Part shown: piece after piece, positions 1-8,295 of the stretch
Layout of the letters: each line of letters starts with the position of its first letter
Numbering within the stretch: the first letter of the stretch is position 1
NCBI GenBank assembly: GCA_041488375.1
Contig: JBGPPD010000002.1
Location: 1-64,000 of the forward strand
From: JAABQT01 sp041488375
GTDB taxonomy: Bacteria; Pseudomonadota; Gammaproteobacteria; Burkholderiales; SG8-39
Length of the DNA stretch: 64,000 bases
Reading direction: 5' to 3'
The notes under the pieces: generated by a model
Database searches by the model: none
What the model saw: only the letters and a program-made list of their open reading frames with translations
Told to the model about the DNA's origin: nothing
Program-made: the position numbers and the translations under genes

Positions 1-23
1 AAAAGCCCCGCTCGGGCGGGGCT
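1..23 (-). terminator. Rho-independent terminator after cytochrome c' gene
   Basis: On the minus strand a perfect 8-bp GC-rich stem (bases 16-23 pairing with 4-11) with a 4-base loop is followed by a run of T at the window edge. It lies 20 bases beyond the stop of the cytochrome c' gene, so it very likely ends that transcript. Confidence 0.8.
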
Positions 24-42
24 CGTCCATGGCAGGCGCGCG

Positions 43-498
43 CTACTTCGCCCTGAAGTTCTCGTGGCAGCCACCGCAAGCCTTGCCCACTGCGCCAATC
101 TGCGCCTTCACCGCGCCTTCGTCGCCGGTCCGGCTCAGTGCAGCGAGTTTCGAGGCCTCGTTCTCGAGCCGACTCGCCGCTTCCTTGAATTTCGCGGCAT
201 TGTCGTACACCGCCGGCAGCGCCTTGCTCTTATCATCCTTGGTGCTCGGGTCGAATCCGTCCCAGGCCATTCTGCTCAGGTTGTCGAGAAAACCCGCATT
301 GCGCTGCACGACCGCGGCATTGTAGGGAACCTTGCCCTGCGCCATGCCTGCCATCGGGCCGAAGTACTTGCCGTGCAGGGTCATCACCGACTGGCGCTGC
401 TTGATCAGAACTTCGGGCTTCGCCTGGGCAAAGGCGCCCTGCGCGATACCCGCTCCCAGAACAGCCGCGACGCCGGCCGCAAACAGCCTGTTACGCAT
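43..498 (-). CDS. Cytochrome c' family protein
   Basis: Periplasmic class II c-type cytochrome of 151 residues. Residues 1-24 form a signal peptide ending in AFA-Q. The rest is the helical bundle typical of cytochrome c', with the single heme site CGGCH (C141, C144, H145) close to the C-terminus, as expected for this family. The start at 498 is preferred over an upstream ATG at 543 because AGGAGG stands nine bases before it. Family members bind NO or shuttle electrons; which applies here cannot be told. It lies downstream of a cytochrome c4 gene on the same strand (69 bases between them) and ends at a clear terminator. Confidence 0.9.
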   Translation of the reverse strand: MRNRLFAAGVAAVLGAGIAQGAFAQAKPEVLIKQRQSVMTLHGKYFGPMAGMAQGKVPYNAAVVQRNAGFLDNLSRMAWDGFDPSTKDDKSKALPAVYDNAAKFKEAASRLENEASKLAALSRTGDEGAVKAQIGAVGKACGGCHENFRAK

Positions 499-567
499 TG
501 GGGAATACCTCCTGAGGTTGGACCACTCCCGGGCAAACAGCACCGGAGGCGTTTTATTTCCTTACCC

Positions 568-1203
568 CTAGCGCAGGCCGGCCGCGTACTCGGCCACGGC
601 CTTGATCTCCTGGTCGCTCATGTGGGCGCCGACCCCGCGCATCATCCCATTCGGGTCGTTGGTGCGGCCGCCGGCGCGGAACAGCTTGAGCTGTCCCTCC
701 ACATACTCGGCGAATTGGCCTGCGAGACGAGGATATTGGCCGGGAATGCCGGCCCCGGCCGGCCCGTGGCAACCGGAACAGGCAGGAACATCGCTCGCCG
801 CGTTGCCGCCGCGCCAAAGCTTCTGCCCCTGCGCCGCAAGCTCCTGGCTGCCCGCCGCCGCCGGCCGCAACTTCTGCGATCCGAAATACGCGGCCACGTT
901 GCGCATGTCACTATCGGACAAATTCGCCACCATGCCCGCCATCAGCGCGTTGTCGCGCTCGGCCTTCTTGCCGCCGTGCGCCTTGAAGTTGCCGAGCTGC
1001 TTTTCCAAGTACTCCGGATGCTGGCCCGCCAGCTTCGGATTGGCGGCGATCGCGCTGTTGCCATCGGCGGCGTGGCAGGCCGCGCAGACCTGCTTGGCGA
1101 TCTGCTCGCCCTTCGCGACGTCGGGCTTGACAGCGCCCTGCGCCGCGGCCTGGGCCGCCCACAGCAGCCCCGCGACGGCGAATGCCGCCGGCATGCGTTT
1201 CAT
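568..1203 (-). CDS. Diheme cytochrome c4
   Basis: Periplasmic diheme cytochrome of 211 residues. A signal peptide (residues 1-22, cut near AAA-Q) is followed by two tandem class I cytochrome c domains with heme sites CAACH (C40, C43, H44) and CSGCH (C142, C145, H146). Each domain has the Met-rich stretch before a LSD or MSD motif that supplies the distal Met ligand. Length and domain duplication match cytochrome c4, which carries electrons from the bc1 complex to terminal oxidases. It is divergent from engB (53 bases between starts) and upstream of the cytochrome c' gene. Confidence 0.93.
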   Translation of the reverse strand: MKRMPAAFAVAGLLWAAQAAAQGAVKPDVAKGEQIAKQVCAACHAADGNSAIAANPKLAGQHPEYLEKQLGNFKAHGGKKAERDNALMAGMVANLSDSDMRNVAAYFGSQKLRPAAAGSQELAAQGQKLWRGGNAASDVPACSGCHGPAGAGIPGQYPRLAGQFAEYVEGQLKLFRAGGRTNDPNGMMRGVGAHMSDQEIKAVAEYAAGLR

Positions 1204-1256
1204 CCTGAATCTCCCTGAATAGCTTGGAAACGCCTCATTTTATTAGAATTTCGGGC

Positions 1257-1901
1257 ATGCCGGAATCCGCGAGCGCATTTTCCCGGGTGGAATTCCTGGT
1301 TTCAGCGGGAATCACCGGCGGGCTGCCGCCGGAGGATCTGCCCGAGATCGCCTTCGCCGGGCGCTCCAACGTCGGCAAGTCGAGCGCGATCAACGCGCTC
1401 GCAAGGCGCAAGCGGCTCGCATTCGTTTCCAAGACGCCGGGACGCACGCAAACCATCAATTTCTTCGACCTCGGTGGCCGCGGGCGGCTCGTCGACCTGC
1501 CGGGCTACGGCTACGCCCGCGTCCCACAAGCGGTGCGCGCCGAATGGGACCAGCTGGTGGGCGGATTCATGAGCTCGCGCAACTCGCTGACCGGTGTGGT
1601 GGTGCTGATGGACGCCCGCCATCCTCTTACGGCGCACGATGAACGCTTGCTCGCCTGGCTGCGGCCCGCCGGGCGGCGGCTGCTGGTGCTGCTGTCAAAG
1701 TGCGACAAGCTCTCGCGCCAGGCGCGGGCCAAAGTCTTGCAGGAGTGCCGGGCCCGCCTCGCGGCGCGCGCGTTCGATGCCGAGGCGAGGTTGTTCTCCA
1801 GCCTCTCGGGAGAAGGGGTGGAGGAAACGCGCCTGCTGCTCGATGATTGGCTTCGGGCAGCAGGCGCGCGTAATAAAAAACCCCCGGCAAAGGGGAATTA
1901 A
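1257..1901 (+). CDS. engB: Ribosome-biogenesis GTPase EngB (YihA/YsxC)
   Basis: Essential TRAFAC-class GTPase of 214 residues that acts in large-subunit assembly. Visible motifs are G1 GRSNVGKS (35-42), the TPGRTQ switch (60-65), G3 DLPGYG (80-85) and G4 SKCD (147-150) in place of TKxD, a common EngB variant. The ATG at 1257 gives the usual protein length; a TTG at 1224 would add 11 residues that do not look conserved. The stop codon lies inside the terminator hairpin of the opposing anti-hemB RNA, so the two transcripts overlap at their 3' ends. Confidence 0.95.
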   Translation: MPESASAFSRVEFLVSAGITGGLPPEDLPEIAFAGRSNVGKSSAINALARRKRLAFVSKTPGRTQTINFFDLGGRGRLVDLPGYGYARVPQAVRAEWDQLVGGFMSSRNSLTGVVVLMDARHPLTAHDERLLAWLRPAGRRLLVLLSKCDKLSRQARAKVLQECRARLAARAFDAEARLFSSLSGEGVEETRLLLDDWLRAAGARNKKPPAKGN

Positions 1902-1978
1902 ACCGGGGGCAAAACGCCTTAATTGGAGTTAAGGCAACCCGCTCAGGGAGGAGAAGCGGGAGACGATCAAGACCGTCT
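1875..1978 (-). ncRNA. anti-hemB RNA motif (antisense to hemB leader)
   Basis: Read on the minus strand, this stretch has a stem CCCGCT/AGCGGG with a pyrimidine loop, then a perfect 7-bp stem GCCTTAA/TTAAGGC with loop CTCCAA. A 7-bp CCCCCGG/CCGGGGG terminator hairpin and six T follow. Two stem-loops plus a terminator, opposite the 5' leader of hemB, match what I remember of the anti-hemB RNA motif of Burkholderia and related betaproteobacteria. Both unpaired loops contain CTCC, which is complementary to Shine-Dalgarno sequences. Its promoter should lie just right of 1980, but I could not identify it. Confidence 0.75.
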
Positions 1979-2042
1979 AAAGGTAAGATTGCACGGCGCG
2001 GGAAAAGTTCCGGGCGCCGAAACCCTCAGGAAAATCAGCATC

Positions 2043-3047
2043 ATGAAGATTTATGGCCAATTTCCCGCCGTGCGCATGCGCCGCATGCGGCGGAACGAGT
2101 TCTCGCGGCGGTTGATGCGCGAGAACCGGCTCAGCGTGGACGACCTGATCTACCCGGTTTTCGTGCTGGACGGCAATAACCGCACGGAACAAGTGGCTTC
2201 GATGCCGGGGGTCGAGCGCATGACGGTGGACCGACTTCTCCCGGTGGCCGAGGAATGCATGAAACTTCGCATCCCGGTGCTGGCCCTGTTCCCGGTGATC
2301 GAGCAAAAGCTCAAGACGCCCGACGGACGCGAGGCGTTCAACCCGAACGGCCTGGTGCCGCGCGCGGTTGCGGTGCTGAAGAAGCGGTTTCCGCAGCTCG
2401 GGATCATGACCGACGTGGCACTCGATCCCTACACCTCCCACGGGCAGGACGGTGTCATCGACAAGGCTGGTTACATCGTCAACGACGTCACGCTGGATGT
2501 CCTGGTCAAACAGGCGCTGTGCCAGGCGAAGGCTGGCGTGGACATCGTCGCGCCTTCGGACATGATGGACGGCAGAATCGGGCGTATTCGCGCCGCGCTG
2601 GAGAAGGCCGGGCACATCCATACCAAGATCCTCGCCTACTCCGCGAAGTACGCTTCCGGCTTCTACGGGCCGTTCCGCGATGCGGTGGGATCGGCGAAGA
2701 ACCTCGGCAAGGGCGACAAGAAGACCTACCAGATGGACCCGGCGAACTCGGACGAAGCGCTGTGGGAGGTGGGACTCGACCTCGCCGAGGGCGCGGACAT
2801 GGTGATGGTGAAGCCGGGGCTGCCCTATCTGGACATCGTGCGGCGCGTGAAAGACGAATTCAAGGCGCCGACCTATGTGTACCAGGTGTCGGGCGAGTAT
2901 TCGATGCTGCGCGGCGCGATCGACCGGGGATGGCTGCCGGAGAGCTGCGTGATGGAGGCGCTGCTCGCCATGAAGCGCGCCGGCGCGGACGGCATCCTGA
3001 CCTACTTCGCGCGCGACGCGGCGCGCGAACTCAAAAAAATAGGCTAG
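2043..3047 (+). CDS. hemB: Delta-aminolevulinic acid dehydratase (porphobilinogen synthase)
   Basis: Condenses two 5-aminolevulinate molecules to porphobilinogen in heme and siroheme synthesis. The 334 residues match the family. The Schiff-base lysines are K202 (in AYSAKYASGFYGPF) and K257 (in VMVKPGLPYLD). The metal-site segment at 124-137 reads DVALDPYTSHGQDG. It has Asp where zinc enzymes have Cys, so this is the Mg-type enzyme seen in Pseudomonas rather than the zinc type. The ATG at 2043 begins the conserved N-terminus; the frame is open upstream only through the structured leader. The stop overlaps that of the convergent VOC gene. Confidence 0.97.
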   Translation: MKIYGQFPAVRMRRMRRNEFSRRLMRENRLSVDDLIYPVFVLDGNNRTEQVASMPGVERMTVDRLLPVAEECMKLRIPVLALFPVIEQKLKTPDGREAFNPNGLVPRAVAVLKKRFPQLGIMTDVALDPYTSHGQDGVIDKAGYIVNDVTLDVLVKQALCQAKAGVDIVAPSDMMDGRIGRIRAALEKAGHIHTKILAYSAKYASGFYGPFRDAVGSAKNLGKGDKKTYQMDPANSDEALWEVGLDLAEGADMVMVKPGLPYLDIVRRVKDEFKAPTYVYQVSGEYSMLRGAIDRGWLPESCVMEALLAMKRAGADGILTYFARDAARELKKIG

Positions 3048-3871
3048 CCGAAGACCACGGCCACGCCGTGCGCGTCCTGCGCGCTCACCGCGAAGGAGCC
3101 ATCCGCGAGCGCAACCGGGTTCAATCCGTTCCGTCGCAGGACGCGGGCCGCACTCGCGCGATCCGCAACACGGACGAACAGCGCCGCCACCAGCGGACGC
3201 GGCCGCAGCGGCAGGCCGACGCCGTGCAGGCGGTGTCCCAGCTTCCAGCGCGAGGCAAGCGCGATCGGCGCGCTGCCGGTCTGCACCAGCAAACCCTCTT
3301 CGATGTTCTGCGGCCTCGCGGCGAACAGCCTGCCGTAGCTCGCCGCGGCCCGCTCGGGCTCCTCGGCCACGATCGCCACGGCCGCGACAGCAGTGGCGCC
3401 GTTCGCATGGCGCAGGTACTCGGCCCGCCACACCATCCCACGCGTCAAATGCTGGCAGGCAAACATGCTACAGCCCGGCGACGCATCGGGCGGCAACTGC
3501 ACGATGCGAAATCGCGCATCGCCCAGGACTTCCACCGGCCGCGAGAAATCGAGCGGCGCGTCCGCCGCGATGCCGTCCGCAGCAAAGCTGGCGTGCAGTG
3601 CGTGCGCGTCGTCGGTCGCCAGGGCAATCGCGCCGAGGCCTTCGCCCTTGGCCACGAAATCGGTGAACGCCTGCAACGCCGGATGCGGCTTGGGGACCGC
3701 CAGCAGCTCCACGTAGTCGCTGCCGAACATCAGGCAATGGTTCTGCGAGCCGAGAGAATGCAAGCCGCGCGGCGTCAGCGTGAAGCCCATGCGCGCGTAG
3801 GCCTGCTGCGCCTTGTCGAGGTCGCGCACCAGTACCACGACGTGGTCGATGCCTTGGAGGTGGGGCCGCAT
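3044..3871 (-). CDS. VOC/glyoxalase-like domain protein
   Basis: A 275-residue cytoplasmic protein. The N-terminus GIDHVVVLVRDLDKA and the spacing of a second beta-alpha module (around DDAHALHAS) are typical of the vicinal-oxygen-chelate fold, close to the Glyoxalase_3 family. No substrate can be assigned. It starts eight bases after the dsbD stop and is the last gene of the operon epimerase-cutA-dsbD-VOC. It converges on hemB with a 4-base stop overlap. Confidence 0.8.
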   Translation of the reverse strand: MRPHLQGIDHVVVLVRDLDKAQQAYARMGFTLTPRGLHSLGSQNHCLMFGSDYVELLAVPKPHPALQAFTDFVAKGEGLGAIALATDDAHALHASFAADGIAADAPLDFSRPVEVLGDARFRIVQLPPDASPGCSMFACQHLTRGMVWRAEYLRHANGATAVAAVAIVAEEPERAAASYGRLFAARPQNIEEGLLVQTGSAPIALASRWKLGHRLHGVGLPLRPRPLVAALFVRVADRASAARVLRRNGLNPVALADGSFAVSAQDAHGVAVVFG

Positions 3872-3879
3872 CGACGCGC

Positions 3880-5406
3880 TCAGTCGGATTCGGCGTGTTG
3901 CAGCGTCTTGAGGAAGCGCTCGGCGTTCTGGAAGCCGATCACGCGCAACCCGGGGATCTCCTTGCCCCGCGCGTCGAAGAAGATGATGCCCGGCGGGCCG
4001 AACAGCGAGAAGCGCTTGAGCAGGGCTTTGTGTTCCGCGGTATTCGCGGTCACGTCGGCCTGCAGCAGGAGCATGCGCTCGAGCTTCGCCTTGACGCGCG
4101 CGTCGCTGAAAGTGAAGGCTTCCATCTCCTTGCAGGAGACGCACCAGTCGGCGTAGAAGTCCAGCATCGCCACCTTGCCCGGCGCAACGAGCTTCGCCTC
4201 CAGCGCCGCAATGCTGTCGACACGCACGAACCTGGTATCCCCTTTGCTGCCAAGGAACAGCGGCGAGACGATCCAGGCCGCCACGGCGATCAGCAGCACG
4301 CCGAAGAACTTCTTCACCACGTTCATCCAGCGGCCCGCCCTGGGCAGCAGCGCACCCTCCGAGACGCCGATGACCAGCAGCGGCAGGCCCATGCCGAGCG
4401 CCATGGCGAACAGCGCCGAGCCGCCGAGCACAACGTCGCGCGTCTGGCTGATGTACAGCAACGCGCCGGCGAGCGGCGCCGCGACGCAGGGACTGACGAT
4501 GATCGCCGACAGCACCCCCATGCCCGCCACGGTGGCGAGCTTGCCGCCCTCCAGCCGGTGGTGCACGGAGGACAGCGGGTGGCGCAGGAAACCCGGCAAC
4601 TGCAGCTCGTAGAGCCCGAACATGGACAGCGCGAGCAGCACGAACACCAGCGCGAAGCCGGCGAGCACCCAGGCGTTCTGCAGCGACGCCGCGATGAGCG
4701 AGCCGGAGTAGGCGGCGGCGACCCCCGCCGCCGCGTAGGCCACCGACATGCCGAGCACGTAGGAGGAGGAAAGCGCGAAAGCGCGCTTCTTGGTCACGCT
4801 GCCGCCCTCGCCGGCGATGATGCCGGAGAGGATCGGGATCATCGGCAGCACGCACGGCGTGAAGGCGAGCAGCAGGCCGAAACCGAGAAAACTCGCCAGC
4901 ACCAGCCAGCGGTTGCCCTGGAACATCGCCGCGATGTCCAAATCGCTTGCCGAGAACCACGCGCGCCCGGCCGGGACATCGCCGGGGAACGATGCAAGGC
5001 GCAGCGTCGCCGCCGACTCCATCGGCACGTAGCACACGCCTGCGTCGGCGCAGCCCTGCGAAGTAACGAGCAACCGCAGCGGCTCCGCCCCGGCACTCTC
5101 CACCGGCACGCGGATGCGCACCTCCCTGCGGTAGGTTTCCGTATCGCCGAAAAACTGGTCCTTCTTGCGCTCCCCTGCCGGAAAGCCGGGCGCACCGAGG
5201 TGCGCATTGCGCGCCGCGAACTTGAAGCGATCGCGGTACAGGTAGTAGCCGTCGGCGATGGCGAACTGCACCTCGATCGTCTTGCCGTCGAGGGCGCGCG
5301 CGGAGAAACGGAACGCCTGCTCGGGCTCGAGCAGCTCCTGCGGCGACGCCGCGGGCGCTGGCAATGATGCCAGCGCCAGCCAGAGCAGAAAGAGGAAACG
5401 CGTCAT
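3880..5406 (-). CDS. dsbD: Thiol:disulfide interchange protein DsbD
   Basis: Inner-membrane protein of 508 residues that passes electrons from cytoplasmic thioredoxin to periplasmic thiol proteins. After a signal peptide (1-19), the alpha domain carries the C119/C125 pair. The polytopic beta domain has FTPC (C185) and SPC (C307) in membrane helices. The C-terminal gamma domain has the thioredoxin motif WCVSC (C422, C425). All six catalytic cysteines are present. The start ATG overlaps the cutA stop as ATGA, so the two are probably translationally coupled. With the many c-type cytochromes here, a role in apocytochrome thiol reduction is plausible. Confidence 0.96.
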   Translation of the reverse strand: MTRFLFLLWLALASLPAPAASPQELLEPEQAFRFSARALDGKTIEVQFAIADGYYLYRDRFKFAARNAHLGAPGFPAGERKKDQFFGDTETYRREVRIRVPVESAGAEPLRLLVTSQGCADAGVCYVPMESAATLRLASFPGDVPAGRAWFSASDLDIAAMFQGNRWLVLASFLGFGLLLAFTPCVLPMIPILSGIIAGEGGSVTKKRAFALSSSYVLGMSVAYAAAGVAAAYSGSLIAASLQNAWVLAGFALVFVLLALSMFGLYELQLPGFLRHPLSSVHHRLEGGKLATVAGMGVLSAIIVSPCVAAPLAGALLYISQTRDVVLGGSALFAMALGMGLPLLVIGVSEGALLPRAGRWMNVVKKFFGVLLIAVAAWIVSPLFLGSKGDTRFVRVDSIAALEAKLVAPGKVAMLDFYADWCVSCKEMEAFTFSDARVKAKLERMLLLQADVTANTAEHKALLKRFSLFGPPGIIFFDARGKEIPGLRVIGFQNAERFLKTLQHAESD

Positions 5407-5726
5407 CGGGGAGGGCTGGTCTCGGCCACCACCCATTCCAGGTAGGCCGGCAGGCCGCGCTCGATTGGGACCGCCACGATCTCGGGAAGTTCGTAGGGGT
5501 GGGCGCGACGGATTTCCACCTCGAGCGCCGCGTAACGCTCGCGTGTCGTCTTGATCAGCACCGGGTGCTCTTCGCCCTGCTGCAGCTCCCCCTGCCAGCG
5601 GTACACCGAGCGGCAAGGCGCCAGGATGTTGACGCAGGCCGCCATGCGTTTGCCGACCAGCGACTCGGCCAGCCTCTCGGCGGCAGCGCGGTCGGGCAGG
5701 TTGGTCAATACCAGCAGCGCACTCAT
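5403..5726 (-). CDS. cutA: Divalent-cation tolerance protein CutA
   Basis: Small trimeric CutA1 protein, 107 residues, the usual length. Visible family features are the N-terminal strand ALLVLTNLPD, the segment AACVNILAPCRSVYRW, and EEHPVLIKTT leading to HPYELPEIVAVPI. CutA has been linked to copper tolerance, but its molecular role is unsettled. It is joined to both neighbours by ATGA overlaps: the upstream epimerase-like gene and the downstream dsbD. cutA-dsbD adjacency is common in proteobacteria and may reflect a shared role in metal and thiol homeostasis. Confidence 0.95.
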   Translation of the reverse strand: MSALLVLTNLPDRAAAERLAESLVGKRMAACVNILAPCRSVYRWQGELQQGEEHPVLIKTTRERYAALEVEIRRAHPYELPEIVAVPIERGLPAYLEWVVAETSPPR

Positions 5727-6553
5727 GCACCCCCCGCGGGCGCAAGCAATCCGTCGTGCACGGTCGGAAACTGCAGCCGCACCCCGAGGTTCTCCTTGAT
5801 GCGGCGGTTGGCGAGCCGGCGCGACTCGCTCATGAAGGAAAGCAGTTCCGGCGCGATGCGCCCCGACGCCTCCGCGCGCGCAATGCGCGGCGGGCGCGGC
5901 AGCCCGGCGCGCTCGGCCACCAGGTCGAACCAGTCGCCCATCCGGATCTCGCTGTCGTCGCTCGCGTTGTAGGTGCCGGCGGGCGAACGTTCCTCCAGGG
6001 CGCGCACCACGATCGCGGCCAGGTCATCGGCGTGGACATGGTTGGTGTAGACGTCGTCCTCCGCCCGCAGCACCGGGGTGCCTGCGCGCAACCGCTCGAG
6101 CGGCAGGCGGTCGGCGGCGTAGATGCCCGGGACCCGCAGGATCACCAGCGCCACGCCGCGCTCGCTGCACCATACTGCAAGCTGGCGCTCGGCATCCACG
6201 CGACGGCGAGCGCGCTCGGTTTGCGGGCGTACCGCGCGCGACTCGTCCACGCGCGCCCCGCCGCAATCGCCGTACACGCCGCTCGTGCTGACGTAGACCA
6301 CGCGCGCCGGTAGAATCCGGCCCTTCGCCAACGACGCGAGCAGATGCCCGGTGCGCGTGTCCACCGGCCCGGCAGCCGGCGGCGGCGCGCAATGCAGCAC
6401 GGCGTCAGCTCCCGGCAGGTCGGCGAGGGTCTCGGGCCGGTCGAGATCCCGGCCGTGGCGTCGCGACAGCGGCTGCACCTCGTAGCGGGCCTCGAGCCGC
6501 GGCAAGGCGCGGCGCGCGATGTCGCCGAAACCCGCGATCAGCAGTTTCTTCAT
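5723..6553 (-). CDS. NAD(P)-binding epimerase/SDR-like protein (YeeZ type)
   Basis: A 276-residue Rossmann-fold protein of the extended SDR/epimerase group. The N-terminal nucleotide-binding motif is AGFGDIAR, a shortened form of GxxGxxG. Further on are YVSTSGVYGD, where the SDR catalytic Ser/Tyr would lie, and TNHVHADDLA, typical of epimerases. It resembles E. coli YeeZ, whose substrate is unknown. It could start at the ATG at 6553 (MKKLL) or three codons upstream at 6562. It is the first gene of the operon that continues through cutA and dsbD, and it is divergent from the flavoprotein gene starting at 6572. Confidence 0.85.
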   Translation of the reverse strand: MKKLLIAGFGDIARRALPRLEARYEVQPLSRRHGRDLDRPETLADLPGADAVLHCAPPPAAGPVDTRTGHLLASLAKGRILPARVVYVSTSGVYGDCGGARVDESRAVRPQTERARRRVDAERQLAVWCSERGVALVILRVPGIYAADRLPLERLRAGTPVLRAEDDVYTNHVHADDLAAIVVRALEERSPAGTYNASDDSEIRMGDWFDLVAERAGLPRPPRIARAEASGRIAPELLSFMSESRRLANRRIKENLGVRLQFPTVHDGLLAPAGGA

Positions 6554-6571
6554 CGATGGCATTTTAGCGAC

Positions 6572-7609
6572 ATGCACAGCGTCACGATCCAGCCGAGCGG
6601 TCAGCAATTCCAGGTCGAGGAAGACGAAGCCGTGCTGGCAGCCGCCCTGCGCCAGGGCTTCGTGCTGCCCTACGGGTGCAAGAACGGCGCTTGCGGCAGC
6701 TGCAAGGGAAAGATCCTGGCGGGCAGGGTGGACTATGGGGTCTACCAGCCGAAGGCCTTGCCGGAGGACGACAAGGCACGGGGCAAGGCGCTGTTTTGCC
6801 AGGCCAAGCCGCTCACCGACCTGGTGATCGAGGCGCGCACCATCGGCGCGGCCAAGGACATCCTGATCAAGACGCTGCCGTGCCGCGTGCAGACGCTGCA
6901 GCGCGTCACGGAGGACGTCATGCTGCTCGGCCTCAAGCTCCCGGCCAACGAGCGGCTGCAGTTCCTCGCCGGCCAGTACCTGGAGTTCCTGCTCAAGGAC
7001 GGCTCGCGCCGCAGCTTCTCCATGGCCAATGCGCCGCACGATGACGAACTCCTCCAATTGCACATGCGCCATGTGCAAGGCGGGAATTTCACCGACCACG
7101 TGTTCGGCAAGATGAAGGAGCGCGACATCCTGCGCTTCGAAGGACCGCAGGGCACGTTCTTCCTGCGCGAGGATTCGGCCAAGCCCATCGTGTTCGTCGC
7201 TTCGGGCACCGGCTTCGCGCCGATCAAGGCGATCATCGAGCACGCGCTGAAGAAGGAAATCGCGCGCCCGATGACGCTGTATTGGGGCGGGCGGCGGCCG
7301 CGGGACCTGTACTTGCACGCGCTCGCGCAGGGCTGGGCGGCCGGCGGCAAGCTGGACTACGTGCCGGTGATTTCCGACGCGTTGCCGGAGGACCACTGGA
7401 GCGGCCGCACGGGGTTCGTGCATCGCGCGGTGATGCAGGACTTTCCGGACCTCTCCGGGCACCAGGTGTACGCTTGCGGTGTGCCGATCATGGTGGATTC
7501 GGCGCGCCGCGATTTCACCGCGCAATGCGGCTTGCCGGAAGACGAGTTCTACGCCGACAGTTTCACCACGCAGGCCGACATCGCTCAGCCGGCGCCTTCC
7601 CCCAGGTAG
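6572..7609 (+). CDS. 2Fe-2S ferredoxin/FAD reductase (CDP-6-deoxy-glucoseen reductase-like)
   Basis: A 345-residue soluble electron-transfer flavoprotein. The N-terminal plant-type ferredoxin domain has ligands C36, C41, C44 and C76. An FAD domain follows with RSFS (147-150), then an NAD(P)H domain with the GTGFAPI loop. This is the architecture of CDP-6-deoxy-3,4-glucoseen reductase and of aromatic-oxygenase reductases. The gene stands alone without a sugar cluster or oxygenase, so the electron acceptor is unknown. Betaproteobacteria often carry such a stand-alone copy. Its 3' end overlaps that of livF, on the opposite strand, by 25 bases. Confidence 0.88.
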   Translation: MHSVTIQPSGQQFQVEEDEAVLAAALRQGFVLPYGCKNGACGSCKGKILAGRVDYGVYQPKALPEDDKARGKALFCQAKPLTDLVIEARTIGAAKDILIKTLPCRVQTLQRVTEDVMLLGLKLPANERLQFLAGQYLEFLLKDGSRRSFSMANAPHDDELLQLHMRHVQGGNFTDHVFGKMKERDILRFEGPQGTFFLREDSAKPIVFVASGTGFAPIKAIIEHALKKEIARPMTLYWGGRRPRDLYLHALAQGWAAGGKLDYVPVISDALPEDHWSGRTGFVHRAVMQDFPDLSGHQVYACGVPIMVDSARRDFTAQCGLPEDEFYADSFTTQADIAQPAPSPR

Positions 7610-8295
7610 GCTTCGCGCACCTTGGCGTCGGCGAGCAACAGCTTCGCCTCGCCGGCGAGCGTGATGTTGCCCGATTCCATGACGTAGCCGCGATGCGCGA
7701 GCTCGAGCGCGAGCCGCGCGTTCTGCTCCACCAGCAGGAGGGTCACACCGCGCGCCGACACCTCGCGCACGATGTCGAAGATCTTCGCCACCATCAGCGG
7801 CGCCAGGCCCATCGAAGGCTCGTCCAGCAGCAGCAGCTTCGGCCGGCTCATCAGCGCGCGGCCGATGGCGAGCATCTGCTGCTCGCCGCCGGAGAGCGTG
7901 CCGGCGGACTGCTTGCGGCGCTCCCGCAAGCGGGGGAACGACTCGTATTGCCGCCCGAGATCCTCGCGAATGTCGGCGTCCCCGCGCGCATAGGCGCCCA
8001 TGACCAGGTTTTCTTCCACGGTCAGCTGCGCGAATACGCCGCGTCCCTCCGGCACCATCACCAGGCCGCGGCGCGGCAGCTCGAACACCGGCAGCCCCTC
8101 CAGCGCTTGCCCCGCGTAGGCGACAGTGCCGCCGCGGGCGTGCAAGCCGCAGATCGCCTTCAATGCGGAGGTTTTCCCGGCGCCATTCGCCCCGATCAGG
8201 CAGACCAGCTCGCCTTCGCGCACCGCGAGGTCGATGCCCTTCACCGCACGGATGCCGCCGTAGTGCACCTCCAGCCCCTTCGCCTCAAGCAGCAT
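7585..8295 (-). CDS. livF: Branched-chain amino-acid ABC transporter ATPase LivF
   Basis: ATP-binding subunit, 236 residues, the usual LivF size. Visible motifs are Walker A GANGAGKT, signature LSGGEQQ, Walker B LLLLDEP and the H-loop region LLLVEQN, with the EGRGVF segment typical of LivF. It works with LivG and the two permeases. The start overlaps the livG 3' end by 11 bases. It is last in the livKHMGF set. The real substrate may be a branched-chain amino acid, another amino acid or urea/amide, which sequence alone does not decide. Confidence 0.95.
   Translation of the reverse strand: MLLEAKGLEVHYGGIRAVKGIDLAVREGELVCLIGANGAGKTSALKAICGLHARGGTVAYAGQALEGLPVFELPRRGLVMVPEGRGVFAQLTVEENLVMGAYARGDADIREDLGRQYESFPRLRERRKQSAGTLSGGEQQMLAIGRALMSRPKLLLLDEPSMGLAPLMVAKIFDIVREVSARGVTLLLVEQNARLALELAHRGYVMESGNITLAGEAKLLLADAKVREAYLGEGAG

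Noticed and set aside
3044..5035. Apparent 663-residue VOC protein
   Set aside because: The N-terminal part is antisense-like filler in another frame of dsbD; the real protein starts at 3871.
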